From the NCBI RefSeq assembly GCF_900115775.1, contig NZ_FOXS01000002.1:186001-250000 (forward strand): 64,000 nucleotides of DNA, given 5' to 3'. Both the position numbers and the translations under genes were made by a program. Source of the DNA: Hymenobacter arizonensis. GTDB taxonomy: Bacteria > Bacteroidota > Bacteroidia > Cytophagales > Hymenobacteraceae. Below the pieces are notes generated by a model that worked only from the letters and a program-made list of their open reading frames with translations, was not told where the DNA came from and did not search any database. Below, piece after piece: positions 15,391 to 24,583 of this stretch. Numbering within the stretch: the first letter of the stretch is position 1; every line of letters starts with the position of its first letter.

Positions 15391-17850
15391 TTAAAATGGC
15401 ACCACAACCTTCGCGCTCACGTTGCGGCCGGGGTTGTAGATGCCGGAGCGGCCGTTCGGCGAACCCTCGTAGTATTCAAAATATTTCAGGCGGTTGAGGT
15501 GAGATTGGTAGGCGACGTCGAGCACGTTGTCGACTTGCAGGAACAGTTGCACGGCTTCGCGGCCGGCGCGAGTGCGGAACGTGGTGCCGGCGCCCAGGCC
15601 CAGCAGTGCGTAGCCGGGCGTAGCAGTTTCGGTGTTGTCGAGGGCGTAGAAGCGGTTTTGGCGGGCGCTGCCGTCGAGGGAGGCGCGGAAGTAGGTACCG
15701 GTGAGGCGGCCAGCGCGGGCGGGCAGGGTAGCGCGGGCTTCGGCGCGGGCTCGCAGGGGCGGGATGAGCGGCAGGTAGCGGGCAGCATTGCCTTGGTTTT
15801 CCACAAGCTTGGCGTCTTCGTTTTGGCCGTTCACGAGGGCCATGCTGCTGCTTAGGGCGAGCCAGGGCAAGGCGGCCGGGCGCACGTTTAAACTGGCCTC
15901 GATGCCGTAGAGGCGGGCTGCGGCTTGTTGAAACTGGTAGGTGGTGTTGCCGGGCACGATGACCACTGGCTGCCCCACGGCGTCGAGCAGGCGGGCCTGG
16001 TAGATGAAGTTTTCCACATAATTGTGGAAAACTTCTACGCTGGCGTCGAGCGTGGGCTGGTGCCAGAGCATGCCCACGTCTTGCTGCCAGCTGAATTCGG
16101 GTTGGAAGCTGCGGTTGCCCAGGTACACGATATGGGCGCCGGGGTCGAGGCCGTTGGAGCCGATTTCGGGGATGTTGGGGGCGCGGTAGCCGCGGGCCAG
16201 GTTGGCGCGCAGGGTGAGTTGCTCGGTGGCCACGTAGCTCGCGCCCAGGCTGGCCGAAACGCCCTGGTAGCGCCGCTGAAACGCCGGAAACTGCAGTTCG
16301 GCATCGGCTGTGCGGGGCCCAGCGGCTCCCTCGAACCCGGTGCGCGGGTTGGGCGCCACGTAGAAGTCGTCCCAGGTCACGAGGCGGGTGTCGTAGCGCA
16401 GGCCACCGCTGAGCTCCAGCTTGCCCAGGGGCTTTTTGATGAGTAGGAAGGTGCCGGCGTCCAGCAGGTTGTAGTCGGGAATGGGGAAATCGGTGGCGTC
16501 CTGGTGGCGGTTCACTTGCGCCATGCCATTGCTACCCACGCTCATTTCCAGGCCCTGCCAGGCGGGCAGGTGGTAGCGGACGTCGTAGGTGTAGGTGGTC
16601 AGGTCCAGGGCCAGGCCGGGCTGGGCGGGCGCGGTGGGGTGGTTGAACTCGCGGCGGCGGTTTTGCTGGGCGCCCAGCAACAGGTTGAGCTGCCCGCTGC
16701 CCAGTTGCATCTGCGTTTTGGTGAAGATGCGGTAGTGCCGAATGCTTTGGTGCAGGGGCGCAATGGCGTAGGATTTCAGCTCGCCCCGGCCTACCCGAGG
16801 GCGGTTTTTGATGTCGTCGAGCTCGCTCTCGGCCACTTGCCGGGTAAAGGCGCGGCTGAGCGAGTCACGGCTGCCGTCGGGGATTTCCTGCTGGTTGTCG
16901 TAGAGGGTGAGGTACCAATGCGAGCTGCCCCAGGGTTTCACCACGCCGGCCATGCCCGTGAGGTTGAACTCGCGAAAACCGGTGTTATACACCAGACCAT
17001 CGACGCGGTTGCGGTAGTCGCGGGCCAGGCGGTGGCTGGTCCGGAAGCTAGTTTGGAAGCCGTTTTTCTGGTAGTTCAAACCCAGTGAATTGCCGATTAG
17101 GCCGTTGTTGCTCTGGTATTCGGTGAGGGCTTCGCCGCCGAGTTGGCCTTCGGGGCCGCTGGGCAGGCCGGGCAGCAGGTTCACCACGCCGGCCACGGCA
17201 TCGGAGCCGTAGAGCAAGCTGGCGGGGCCCTTCACTACTTCCACACGCTCAATATCATAGCCGTCGATTTCGACGCCGTGCTCGTCTCCCCACTGCTGGC
17301 CCTCCTGACGCAGGCCGTTGTAGAGGGTCAGCACGCGGTTGTAGCCCAGCCCGCGAATGAAGGGCTTCGATACGTTGGGGCCGGTGGTAACGGCACTCAG
17401 GCCGGGAATGCCACGCACAGCGGCGTCAATCACGTTGGTGTTGGCGTTGAGGTTGATTTCGCGCCGGGCCAGGGTGGCGATGGGTACGGGGCTGCGACGG
17501 ATTTCGGTGGCCCGGCTCACGCCGGTTACCACTACTTCGTTGAGGACGGCGGGCTCTCCGGTTAGCAGCAGCTGCAGGTTTAGGGTCTGGCCCTCGGCGA
17601 GGGTGGTGTCGCGCTCGGCGGCGGTGTAGCCCACGGCGCTTAGGTGCAAGCGCAGGGTGCCCGCGGGCACGTTGGGGAGGCGGAAACGGCCCGCGGCATC
17701 GGCGGTGGCGCCCAGGCCGGTGCCTACTATGGCCACGCTGGCAAAGGGCACGGCGGAGTGCTTGGCGTCATGGATGGCGCCGGTTAGGGTGCCGGTTTGG
17801 CCCCGCAGCAGGGTTGGGAGTAAGAGTAGAAAGAGGAGTAATGCTTTCAT
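15391..17850 (-). CDS. TonB-dependent receptor, candidate metal (Mn/Fe) receptor
   Basis: An 819-residue outer-membrane receptor with a signal peptide and a carboxypeptidase-D-like regulatory domain (about residues 20-105, GTLTGAIHDAKHSAVPFASV). A plug follows (LNEVVVTGVSRATEIRRSPVPIA; LRQEGQQWGDEHGVEIDGYD), then a barrel ending in Pro-Phe. The plug motif RQEGQQWGxEH is shared with the zinc-linked receptor at 29318-31675, so the two belong to one receptor subfamily. The gene lies downstream of mntH on the same strand, 175 bp away with a repeat between. Co-expression with mntH behind its metal-box operator is plausible, which suggests uptake of manganese or iron, but this is inference from context. 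ATG 17850 begins the signal peptide. Confidence 0.85.
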   Translation of the reverse strand: MKALLLFLLLLPTLLRGQTGTLTGAIHDAKHSAVPFASVAIVGTGLGATADAAGRFRLPNVPAGTLRLHLSAVGYTAAERDTTLAEGQTLNLQLLLTGEPAVLNEVVVTGVSRATEIRRSPVPIATLARREINLNANTNVIDAAVRGIPGLSAVTTGPNVSKPFIRGLGYNRVLTLYNGLRQEGQQWGDEHGVEIDGYDIERVEVVKGPASLLYGSDAVAGVVNLLPGLPSGPEGQLGGEALTEYQSNNGLIGNSLGLNYQKNGFQTSFRTSHRLARDYRNRVDGLVYNTGFREFNLTGMAGVVKPWGSSHWYLTLYDNQQEIPDGSRDSLSRAFTRQVAESELDDIKNRPRVGRGELKSYAIAPLHQSIRHYRIFTKTQMQLGSGQLNLLLGAQQNRRREFNHPTAPAQPGLALDLTTYTYDVRYHLPAWQGLEMSVGSNGMAQVNRHQDATDFPIPDYNLLDAGTFLLIKKPLGKLELSGGLRYDTRLVTWDDFYVAPNPRTGFEGAAGPRTADAELQFPAFQRRYQGVSASLGASYVATEQLTLRANLARGYRAPNIPEIGSNGLDPGAHIVYLGNRSFQPEFSWQQDVGMLWHQPTLDASVEVFHNYVENFIYQARLLDAVGQPVVIVPGNTTYQFQQAAARLYGIEASLNVRPAALPWLALSSSMALVNGQNEDAKLVENQGNAARYLPLIPPLRARAEARATLPARAGRLTGTYFRASLDGSARQNRFYALDNTETATPGYALLGLGAGTTFRTRAGREAVQLFLQVDNVLDVAYQSHLNRLKYFEYYEGSPNGRSGIYNPGRNVSAKVVVPF

Positions 17851-17884
17851 ATAGTTCTTTCTAATGCGGTGTAGTTCAACGATT

Positions 17885-18010
17885 CGCCTCACCCCCCCCG
17901 GCCCCTGCCGGCCACGGCCCTTCTCCGGTGGAGAGGGGGAGCCTGACGATTCTCAACACGTGCATTACCCGTGCCCCCTCTCCATCGAAGAGGGGGCACG
18001 GGGTGAGGCG
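17885..18010. repeat. Palindromic CGCCTCACCCC repeat
   Basis: The left arm CGCCTCACCCCCC... and right arm ...GGGGTGAGGCG enclose GAGAGGGGGAGCCTGACGA and CCCCCTCTCC. It belongs to the same family as 7145-7306, 48083-48218 and 61181-61390. It lies between mntH and the downstream receptor gene and could act on the message between them. Confidence 0.75.
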
Positions 18011-18025
18011 GACGTCCGCGCCCTC

Positions 18026-19393
18026 CTACGCCCCCTCCGTGAAAGTTTGCCAGAGCAGAAAAACGTTAAGCGCAATGATTATCGCTGATATTACCCAGGC
18101 CACGACTTTCACCACGGGCTTGTTCACGAACACGCCCATCTTGGCCTTGTTGCTGGTAAAAAGCACCAGCGGCACCACCGCGAAGCTGAGCTGAAACGAC
18201 AGAATTACCTGGCTTAACACCAGCAGTTGGCCAGTGCCTTTTTCGCCGTAGAGAATGGTCACGAACAGGGCCGGCACTACCGCGATGCTGCGCGTGATGA
18301 GCCGCCGCAGCCAAGGCTTGAGCCTGAGGTTGAGAAAGCCTTCCATCACAATCTGGCCGGCGAGGGTGCCGGTGAGGGTTGAGCTTTGGCCGGAGGCGAG
18401 CAGCGCCACGGCAAACAGCACGCTGGCCGCCCCGGCGCCGAGCACCGGCGTGAGTAGCTTGTGGGCATCGGTGATGTCGGCGACGTTTTCGTAGCCCTTG
18501 CCGTGGAAGGCCGCGGCGGCCGTGACGAGAATGGCCGCGTTCACGAAAAACGCCAGGAACAGCGCCACCGTGGAGTCGATGGTAGCGAACTTGATGGCCG
18601 AGCGTTTGCCGGGCTCGTCCTGCGGGAAGGCCCGGGTTTGGACGATGCTGGAGTGCAGGTAGAGGTTGTGCGGCATCACGGTGGCGCCCAGGATGCCTAT
18701 GGCCACGTACAGCATGGCGGGGTTGGTCACGATTTCGAGCCGGGGCATCAGCCCCTTGCTTAGGGCCAGCCAGTCGGGGTTCGACGCCACGATTTCGTAG
18801 ACGAAGCACCCGAAAATTATGAAAATAAGCCCCGCCACAATGCTTTCGATGATGCGAAAGCCCTTGTTTTGAAAGTAGAGCACCACCAGCACGTCGAGGA
18901 CCGTGAACACCACGCCCCAGGCCAGCGGCAGCCCAAATAGCAGGTTCAGGGCAATGGCCGAGCCGATGACCTCGGCCAGGTCGCAGGCGGCGATGGCGAT
19001 TTCGCACAGCACCCAGAGCACCAGGCTCACGGGCCGGGAGTAGTGGTCGCGACAGGCCTGGGCCAGGTCGCGGCCGGTCACGATGCCCAGCTTGGCGGCC
19101 AGATGCTGCAGCAGCATGGCAAACAAGTTGGAAATCAGCACCACCGAGAGGAGGGTGTAGCCGTAGCGGGCGCCGCCGGCAATGTCGGTGGCCCAGTTGC
19201 CGGGGTCCATGTAGCCCACGGCAATGAGCAGGCCGGGGCCCCAAAAGGCCATCAGCTTGCGCCAGAACGAGGCATCGGCGGCCGGCACGCGTATGCTGGC
19301 GTACACCTCGCTCAGGGAATTGCCTTGGCGGGCGCGCCGCCAGCCGGCGTCGGGCACGGGCTGCTTGGTATCAGTTACAGTAGAAGGAGGCAC
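18026..19393 (-). CDS. mntH: Nramp-type divalent metal transporter MntH
   Basis: A 455-residue inner-membrane protein with about 11 helices. The Nramp signature is clear: GYMDPGNWATDIAGGA in helix 1 (the D-P-G-N metal site) and GATVMPHNLYLHSSIVQTR (the M-P-H site in helix 6). Such proteins import Mn2+ (also Fe2+) with protons. The N-terminal 45 residues are polar. The promoter carries a -7 box at 19414-19421 and an immediately adjacent 24-bp palindrome of the DtxR/MntR type, so repression by metal is likely. A TonB-dependent receptor gene follows on the same strand. Confidence 0.95.
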   Translation of the reverse strand: MPPSTVTDTKQPVPDAGWRRARQGNSLSEVYASIRVPAADASFWRKLMAFWGPGLLIAVGYMDPGNWATDIAGGARYGYTLLSVVLISNLFAMLLQHLAAKLGIVTGRDLAQACRDHYSRPVSLVLWVLCEIAIAACDLAEVIGSAIALNLLFGLPLAWGVVFTVLDVLVVLYFQNKGFRIIESIVAGLIFIIFGCFVYEIVASNPDWLALSKGLMPRLEIVTNPAMLYVAIGILGATVMPHNLYLHSSIVQTRAFPQDEPGKRSAIKFATIDSTVALFLAFFVNAAILVTAAAAFHGKGYENVADITDAHKLLTPVLGAGAASVLFAVALLASGQSSTLTGTLAGQIVMEGFLNLRLKPWLRRLITRSIAVVPALFVTILYGEKGTGQLLVLSQVILSFQLSFAVVPLVLFTSNKAKMGVFVNKPVVKVVAWVISAIIIALNVFLLWQTFTEGA

Positions 19394-19413
19394 GTTAAGC
19401 AGTTGATTTAAAG

Positions 19414-19421
19414 CAAAGATA
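19414..19421 (-). promoter_or_regulatory. -7 box of mntH
   Basis: TATCTTTG on the minus strand matches TAnnTTTG exactly, 21 bp upstream of the mntH start codon. The operator palindrome begins 4 bp further upstream. Confidence 0.6.
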
Positions 19422-19424
19422 CTT

Positions 19425-19448
19425 TATTTTTAGGCTCACCTAAAAATA
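19425..19448. promoter_or_regulatory. Perfect 10-4-10 palindrome, candidate DtxR/MntR-family operator
   Basis: The arms TATTTTTAGG and CCTAAAAATA are perfect inverse copies around the 4-bp spacer CTCA. The TTTAGG...CCTAAA layout is the known type for DtxR/IdeR/MntR metal-dependent repressors. It occupies the spacer and -33 region of the mntH promoter, where a bound repressor would block RNA polymerase. Confidence 0.75.
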
Positions 19449-19796
19449 TTTTTCGACTGCCTTAAATACAGCAAAACTAAAAAAAGGTTTCACCGCTGGA
19501 TTATGTTTTTGGCCACTGGTGTTACGGCTAGCTTTTGGCGGCGTTTTTCGACTTGTTAAGCACACTTGTTGCGGACGTTTCCGGGGATTTCTAAGTTGAT
19601 TTTAACAAGTTGTCAGGCCCAGCCCAATGTGACATTCCGTTCGTCGCGTCGAATCAAAGCCCAGCGCAGCTAACGTTTAGGGCTACTACGGCACGCGAGC
19701 TGCCTCCGCTGCACTCGGCATGACCATTCCTCTGACGACCGATTCGGATAGGTTCTTACTGCGCGTGCCCGACCTTTGCCCTGATATTCCTTTCGC
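19449..19796. other. Intergenic region between mntH and the CDF gene
   Basis: A 348-bp divergent spacer without a gene. It contains an inverted repeat ACTTGTTAA (19551-19559) and TTAACAAGT (19602-19610), and a decayed REP-like word near 19689-19724. A GACCTTTG sequence about 25 bp before the CDF start resembles a -7 box but lacks the leading T. No other structure is seen. Confidence 0.5.
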
Positions 19797-20804
19797 ATGA
19801 CGCCGACCCAAATCAAACGCCGCCTCGGCCTGCTGTCCCTCGTGGTAAGTGTGGTGCTGGTGGCGGTGAAATTCTACGCCTACTACCTCACCCGCTCGCA
19901 GGTGGTGCTCACCGATGCGCTGGAAAGCATCATCAACGTGTTCACCAGCGGGTTTGCCCTCTACAGCATCTACCTGGCCAGCCTGCCCAAGGACGAAAAC
20001 CACCCCTACGGCCACGGCAAGGTCGAAAACCTGTCGCTGGGCTTCGAGGGCGGACTGATTGCGATGGCCGGCGCCTACATTCTCTATAAGGCCGGGCTGG
20101 CCATGCTCACCCCGCAGCCCGTGGCCCGGCCCGACTGGGGCGTGCTGCTGTTAGCCAGCACGGCCGTGGTGAACCTGGGCGTGGGCCTGCTGCTGGTGCG
20201 CAACGGCAAGAAGCTGAAATCGTTGGCCCTGGTGGGCGATGGCCAGCACCTCTATATCGATGCGCTCACGTCCATTGTTTCCTCGTTGGCCCTGCTGCTG
20301 GTGGCCGCCACCGGCGAGGTCCGCTTCGACGCCGGCGCTGCCCTGCTGCTGGGCGGCTTCATCCTGGTGAATGGCGGGCGCATGCTCCGCCGCTCCATCT
20401 CGGGGCTGATGGATGAAACCGATACCGCCACCGTGACGGAGGTAATCGCGGAGCTGCAGGCCCAGCGCCGCGCCCCCTGGATAGACGTGCACAACCTGCG
20501 CGTGCAGCGCTACGGCGCCAACCTGCACATCGACTGCCACATGCAGATGCCCTACTACTTCACCCTGGAGCAGGTGCACACCCAGCTGCACGACATCGAA
20601 GAGCTCATCCGGGCCCGATTTGCAGTGGAGGTCGAGATGTTCGTGCACGCTGACCCCTGCACGTTTGCCGCGTGCTCGTTGTGCCTCATGCCCGATTGCC
20701 CCGTGCGGCAACACCCCCTCAAGCACGAGGTGAAATGGGACCTGCACAACGCCGTGAGGAACCAGCGGCACACGCTGGAAGAAGGCGTGAGGGTAAGCCG
20801 GTAA
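19797..20804 (+). CDS. Cation diffusion facilitator (CDF) family transporter
   Basis: A 335-residue inner-membrane protein of normal CDF length, which exports Zn2+, Fe2+, Co2+ or Mn2+ by proton exchange. Helices II and V carry the expected acidic sites: LTDALESIINVFTSG and DGQHLYIDALTSIVSS (a D-x-x-x-D pair in each). The conserved linker LPKDENHPYGHGKVENL follows helix II. The cytoplasmic C-terminal domain has IDCHMQMPYYFTLEQVHTQLHDIE. It ends in a Cys/His-rich tail (CTFAACSLCLMPDCPVRQH) that may bind metal, unusual for a simple CDF. It is divergent from mntH, so an importer and an exporter face each other. Confidence 0.93.
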   Translation: MTPTQIKRRLGLLSLVVSVVLVAVKFYAYYLTRSQVVLTDALESIINVFTSGFALYSIYLASLPKDENHPYGHGKVENLSLGFEGGLIAMAGAYILYKAGLAMLTPQPVARPDWGVLLLASTAVVNLGVGLLLVRNGKKLKSLALVGDGQHLYIDALTSIVSSLALLLVAATGEVRFDAGAALLLGGFILVNGGRMLRRSISGLMDETDTATVTEVIAELQAQRRAPWIDVHNLRVQRYGANLHIDCHMQMPYYFTLEQVHTQLHDIEELIRARFAVEVEMFVHADPCTFAACSLCLMPDCPVRQHPLKHEVKWDLHNAVRNQRHTLEEGVRVSR

Positions 20805-20850
20805 AGGCTATTCGTGGATTCGAATAAAGCAGCCTTTAGCGTGGCGGCTG

Positions 20851-22281
20851 CTAAGACAATCCATTTAAGGGAAGGCCCACGCGAAAGGTCGTGCCCTGGC
20901 CTTCCTGGCTTTCCACGTGGAGGGTGCCGCCGTGGCCCTGGGCGATGATGTCGTGGGAAAGCGAGAGGCCCAGGCCCGTGCCCTCGCCCGTGGGTTTGGT
21001 GGTGAAGAAGGGCTGGAAGATTTTCGCCTGCACGGCCGCGCTCATGCCCGGGCCATTGTCGGTGATGCGGATTTCGACGCCGCCCGGCCCGGCGCTGGTG
21101 TGCACCCGCACTTCGGGGCGGTAGCCGGCCTCGCCCGCCTGCTGGCGCTGGCGCACGGCATAGAAGGCATTAGTAAGCAGGTTGATGAGCGCCCGACCCA
21201 GGTCCTGCGGCACCACCGCCACCAAGGGCAGGGCCGGGTCCAGCGTGGGGGTCAGGTGGGCGCTGAAGTCACGGTCTTTGGTCCGCAGGCCCTGGTAAGC
21301 CAAGCGCAGGCTGTCTTCCACCAGCGCGTTGAGTGAGGTGGGCACGCGCTGACCGGTGCCAGCGCGCGAGTGCTCCAGCATGCCCTTGATAATGGCCGTG
21401 GCCCGCTGCCCGTGCTGGCTGATTTCGTGCAGGTTCTGCTTCAGCCCGGCCAGAATTTCGCCCTCCAGCCCGGCGCTGCCTGGGCGGGTGCCGCCCATGT
21501 CGTCAACCAGTCCGGTGCTCACCTCGGCAAAGTTTTTCATGAAGTTGAGCGGGTTCTGCAGCTCGTGAGCGATGCCGGCTGTGAGCTCGCCCAGAAAGGC
21601 CATCTTCTCCTTCTGCACCAGATGGGCCTGGGTGGCCCGCAAGTCGGCCAGCGACTGCTCGAGCTGGGCAGTGCGCTCCGAGAGCAGGTCGTTTTGCGCG
21701 CTAATGACGCGCATGGTGGTGTTGTTGATGTTGTCGAACACCAGCGCCACCACCAGCAAAATCAGCATGAGTCCGGCCAGGATGTCGAGGTGCCAGAACT
21801 GGGCCTTGTCGGCCGGCACCAGGTTCGGAAACACGTAATGCTGCTGCTCCAGCAGCCACAAGGTCACGGCTGTGGCCAGGCCCAGGCCAAAGAAAACCAG
21901 TCCCGCCCGGCGGCCTAGCAGAAAGGAGCCCATCACGCCGCACAGCCCCAGCCACCAGGTAGTGGCCGCGTAGTAGCCGCCTTGATACACCGAGTTGACC
22001 ACCACGGTGAGGTAGCCGATGAACAGAAACCAATAGCCCAGCGCTACGTGCGAAAACCACCCGGCGCGGTAGCCAAATGGCAGCAGCACAAAGCTGACGA
22101 CGCCGAATAGCAATACGTAAAAGCCCGGCATCAAATTGGCCCACCAGCACAACACCATAAAGTTGAGCGAGAACAAGCTCGTCAGCAGCATGGTATTGAT
22201 GATGATGCGCACCCGCCGCCGCAGGTCGAGGCTGCCCGCAAAATCGGTGGGAATGAAGTAGTCGGTGATATTGGCGAACAT
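20851..22281 (-). CDS. Membrane sensor histidine kinase
   Basis: A 476-residue protein. The N-terminal 185 residues form about six membrane helices with no large periplasmic loop. A coiled coil follows (about 190-225, SERTAQLEQSLADLRATQAHL), then the dimerisation/phosphoacceptor helix ELTAGIAHELQNPLNFMKN with His239, and an HATPase domain with N-box (LINLLTNAFYAV), G1 (ITDNGPGM) and G2 (GTGLGLSLSHDI). It autophosphorylates on His239 and needs a response regulator, which is not adjacent, so it is an orphan kinase. The start at 22281 is chosen because the upstream in-frame extension is Pro/Arg-rich and untypical. Confidence 0.9.
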   Translation of the reverse strand: MFANITDYFIPTDFAGSLDLRRRVRIIINTMLLTSLFSLNFMVLCWWANLMPGFYVLLFGVVSFVLLPFGYRAGWFSHVALGYWFLFIGYLTVVVNSVYQGGYYAATTWWLGLCGVMGSFLLGRRAGLVFFGLGLATAVTLWLLEQQHYVFPNLVPADKAQFWHLDILAGLMLILLVVALVFDNINNTTMRVISAQNDLLSERTAQLEQSLADLRATQAHLVQKEKMAFLGELTAGIAHELQNPLNFMKNFAEVSTGLVDDMGGTRPGSAGLEGEILAGLKQNLHEISQHGQRATAIIKGMLEHSRAGTGQRVPTSLNALVEDSLRLAYQGLRTKDRDFSAHLTPTLDPALPLVAVVPQDLGRALINLLTNAFYAVRQRQQAGEAGYRPEVRVHTSAGPGGVEIRITDNGPGMSAAVQAKIFQPFFTTKPTGEGTGLGLSLSHDIIAQGHGGTLHVESQEGQGTTFRVGLPLNGLS

Positions 22282-22747
22282 GGCTACCCGGCAATGGTGA
22301 AGGCAACGAAGCAGCCCCACGGCTGGTAGGCGCAGGCTTCGTGGCAGCGGTAGCGGGCCTGGCGTTGGCTCAGCACCTGAGCTTGTCTCGCAGCAGGGGC
22401 CGCCAGCCATTGCAGGGCCAACAAGTAGGAATAGCACATCAGGACCGGAGCCACCCCGCAAGCCCTGCACGTGGGTGGCAATCCATTAAAGAAGTTGAGA
22501 TTTGGACAGGCAATCTACGGTGAAAAGCGGAGCCTTTACGGGCACAGCATTCATGTGCAGCCCAAGCGGGTTACGAGCGGTAACGGGCTTCCTCCACCTC
22601 GGGAGATTCCCGGCTTCTGTCCGCTTCTGGTGGCAACACAAAACCAGCTCCTTACTGATATTTGGGGAGGGCTCAGCGAAAGGCTGGCTCACGTAACAGA
22701 TGGTATTTTTGAGCAATCCTAAGGTTCTCACCAGCTATTGCTGCCTA
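22282..22747. other. No gene recognised (466 bp)
   Basis: The open frames of about 60-83 codons on both strands overlap each other and have no protein-like pattern. The divergent promoters for the kinase and the small downstream gene should lie here, but I see no clear -33/-7 pair. Confidence 0.4.
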
Positions 22748-23023
22748 ATGGCCACTCGCTATACACTTGCTTGGTTCCAAAACGAAATAGAACCCCAATT
22801 ATCAGGTTTCTCGCTTTCCTATAGTTCCTTCGAGAAAGGCGATTTTGGCAATTTGGAGCGGGTTGAGTTCGAATCAGGAGGCTTGATGGGCACCTTTGAT
22901 TTCTGGAGTTACGGATGGCTCGACCTGCACGTGATTGACCCATTAATAGGAGAAGAGCAACTAAACGTTTTTAACGAACCAGAAAAAAGCCAGGCCGTGG
23001 CTACCTTTTTAGCGTTTCTGTAA
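22748..23023 (+). CDS. Small hypothetical protein
   Basis: A 91-residue, acidic and aromatic-rich cytoplasmic protein (WFQNEIEPQ, GTFDFWSYGWLDLHVID). The composition looks like a real small globular protein, similar in style to immunity or effector-associated proteins, but I do not recognise a family and there is no toxin gene next to it. ATG 22748 gives the natural N-terminus MATRYTLAWF. Confidence 0.55.
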   Translation: MATRYTLAWFQNEIEPQLSGFSLSYSSFEKGDFGNLERVEFESGGLMGTFDFWSYGWLDLHVIDPLIGEEQLNVFNEPEKSQAVATFLAFL

Positions 23024-23076
23024 GGCGCATCCACGCCATTCATGAAAACGATGAATTTTCTTCTAAATCCCGTACG

Positions 23077-24450
23077 CTACTCCACCACCAGTTGGCGCGT
23101 GGCACTGCCCAAAGCGGTTTGAACCTGCAGCGAATACGCACCGGGGCGCAGGCTGCTCAGGTCCAGCGTGGCAGTGGTACCAGTGGCGCGGCGCGTGAGC
23201 ACGGCACGGCCCAACAGGTCGCGCACCGTGAGCAGGGCGTTGGGCTGGGGCAGTTGCACGGTGGCCTGGCGCCGGGCGGGGTTGGGAAACAGGCTGAACG
23301 AAAAGTCCGACGCGGCGCGGGTGCCGGTGGCTACAAAAGAGCGGTTTTCGAGGGCAATGATTCGGTCGGTGCTGCCGTTGCTGGTGCCCAGGTACACGGC
23401 GCCGCTGGGCGCCACGCAGATGGCCCGCAACCGCCCAAAGGCATTAGTCACAAATTCGGTGCGGGCCGTGATGTCGTCGCCGGTTGGGCTGAGGGGTAGC
23501 TGCACCAGCTGCTGGTTTTTGAGCGTGGCGAGCAGCAAGCTGCCCCGCCAGCCGGGTATGGCCGGGTGGTCGTAGTAAGTGAGGCCGGCCGGGGCGATGG
23601 TGGGCGTCCAGGTGGTGAGGGGTTCGCGCACGTTATTTGCGGCGCAGAAGGCGAGCTCGCTGGGCGTGGTACAATTGCCTTCCACACTGGGCCAGCCGTA
23701 GTTGCGGCCGGCTTCAATCTTGTTGATTTCGTCGTCGTTGTTAGGTCCGTGCTCGGAGCTGTAGAGGCGACCGTCGGGCAGGCGCACCAGACCCTGGGGG
23801 TTGCGGTGGCCTAGGGTGTAGACCAGGCTGCCCGGCGTGGGGTTGTCGGCCGGCACGGTGCCGTCGAGGTTCAGGCGCAGGATTTTGCCGTTGAGAGAGG
23901 CTAGGCTTTGAGCTTCGGGAAGAAGTTGGGCGTCGCCGGTGGTCATTAGCAGCGTGCGGTCGGGCAGGATGAGCAGGCGCGAACCGCTGTGCGTGGTGGT
24001 AGCCGGTATATCGCCGAGCAACACCAACGGCGCCGTCAGGGTATTGGCCGTGGCGGAATACGTGAGGCGCACCAGCTTCTCCTTTAGGCTGCCCGCCTCG
24101 GTGTAGTTGTACACCACGTACACGTAGGGCGTGGCGGCAAAATCGGGGTCGAGCACCATACCCAGCAGGCCGCTTTCGCCCACGGGCGTGACGTCGGGCA
24201 GGGTGAGCAGGGGCAGCACCTGGCCAGTGGCGGGGTCAACGCGGCTGATGCGGCCGCTGCGCTCCGTCATCCACAGGAAGTTGTCGGGGCCCCACAGCAG
24301 CTCCCACACGTGGTCGAGGTTGGTGGCCAGGGCCGACGCGGTGACCGTGGTGCTCCCGACCGAGAAAGTGGTGAGGGCCGGAGCTTGGGAGCGTGCCGCA
24401 AAAGGAAGCGCAGCCAACAAAGCCAGCGTGACATTGCGTAGAAATTTCAT
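23077..24450 (-). CDS. Secreted PQQ-dependent sugar dehydrogenase (glucose/sorbosone type) with T9SS sorting domain
   Basis: A 457-residue protein: signal peptide (FLRNVTLALLAALPFAARSQ), then a six-bladed propeller of the soluble glucose/sorbosone dehydrogenase family (WELLWGPDNFLWMTERSGRI; LGHRNPQGLVRLPDGRLYSSEHGPNNDDEIN; GRNYGWPSVEGNC). The HGP...DDEIN stretch carries residues for PQQ and Ca2+ in this family. The last 80 residues (FSLFPNPARRQATVQLP ... GAYSLQVQTALGSATRQLVVE) form a type-A T9SS sorting domain, so it is exported to the cell surface or medium. It should oxidise a sugar to its lactone, but the sugar is unknown. ATG 24450 begins the signal peptide; the longer frame is not used. 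Confidence 0.9.
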   Translation of the reverse strand: MKFLRNVTLALLAALPFAARSQAPALTTFSVGSTTVTASALATNLDHVWELLWGPDNFLWMTERSGRISRVDPATGQVLPLLTLPDVTPVGESGLLGMVLDPDFAATPYVYVVYNYTEAGSLKEKLVRLTYSATANTLTAPLVLLGDIPATTTHSGSRLLILPDRTLLMTTGDAQLLPEAQSLASLNGKILRLNLDGTVPADNPTPGSLVYTLGHRNPQGLVRLPDGRLYSSEHGPNNDDEINKIEAGRNYGWPSVEGNCTTPSELAFCAANNVREPLTTWTPTIAPAGLTYYDHPAIPGWRGSLLLATLKNQQLVQLPLSPTGDDITARTEFVTNAFGRLRAICVAPSGAVYLGTSNGSTDRIIALENRSFVATGTRAASDFSFSLFPNPARRQATVQLPQPNALLTVRDLLGRAVLTRRATGTTATLDLSSLRPGAYSLQVQTALGSATRQLVVE

Positions 24451-24583
24451 AGCGGTAGGCAAAAAGCGTGGACAGGACTCAAGCGTATTGCCATAACAAA
24501 CGAAACGCCAGGCAGGGCGGATGTTCGGCCCGACCCTCCCCTGCTTTTGTAGCTTGCGGGTGCTTTCACTCCTTCCTGCGCCC

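Noticed and set aside
19551..19610. ACTTGTTAA/TTAACAAGT inverted repeat as an operator of the CDF gene
   Set aside because: Arms are 42 bp apart and nearly 190 bp from the CDF start; no -7 box is associated, so it is only noted in the spacer entry.
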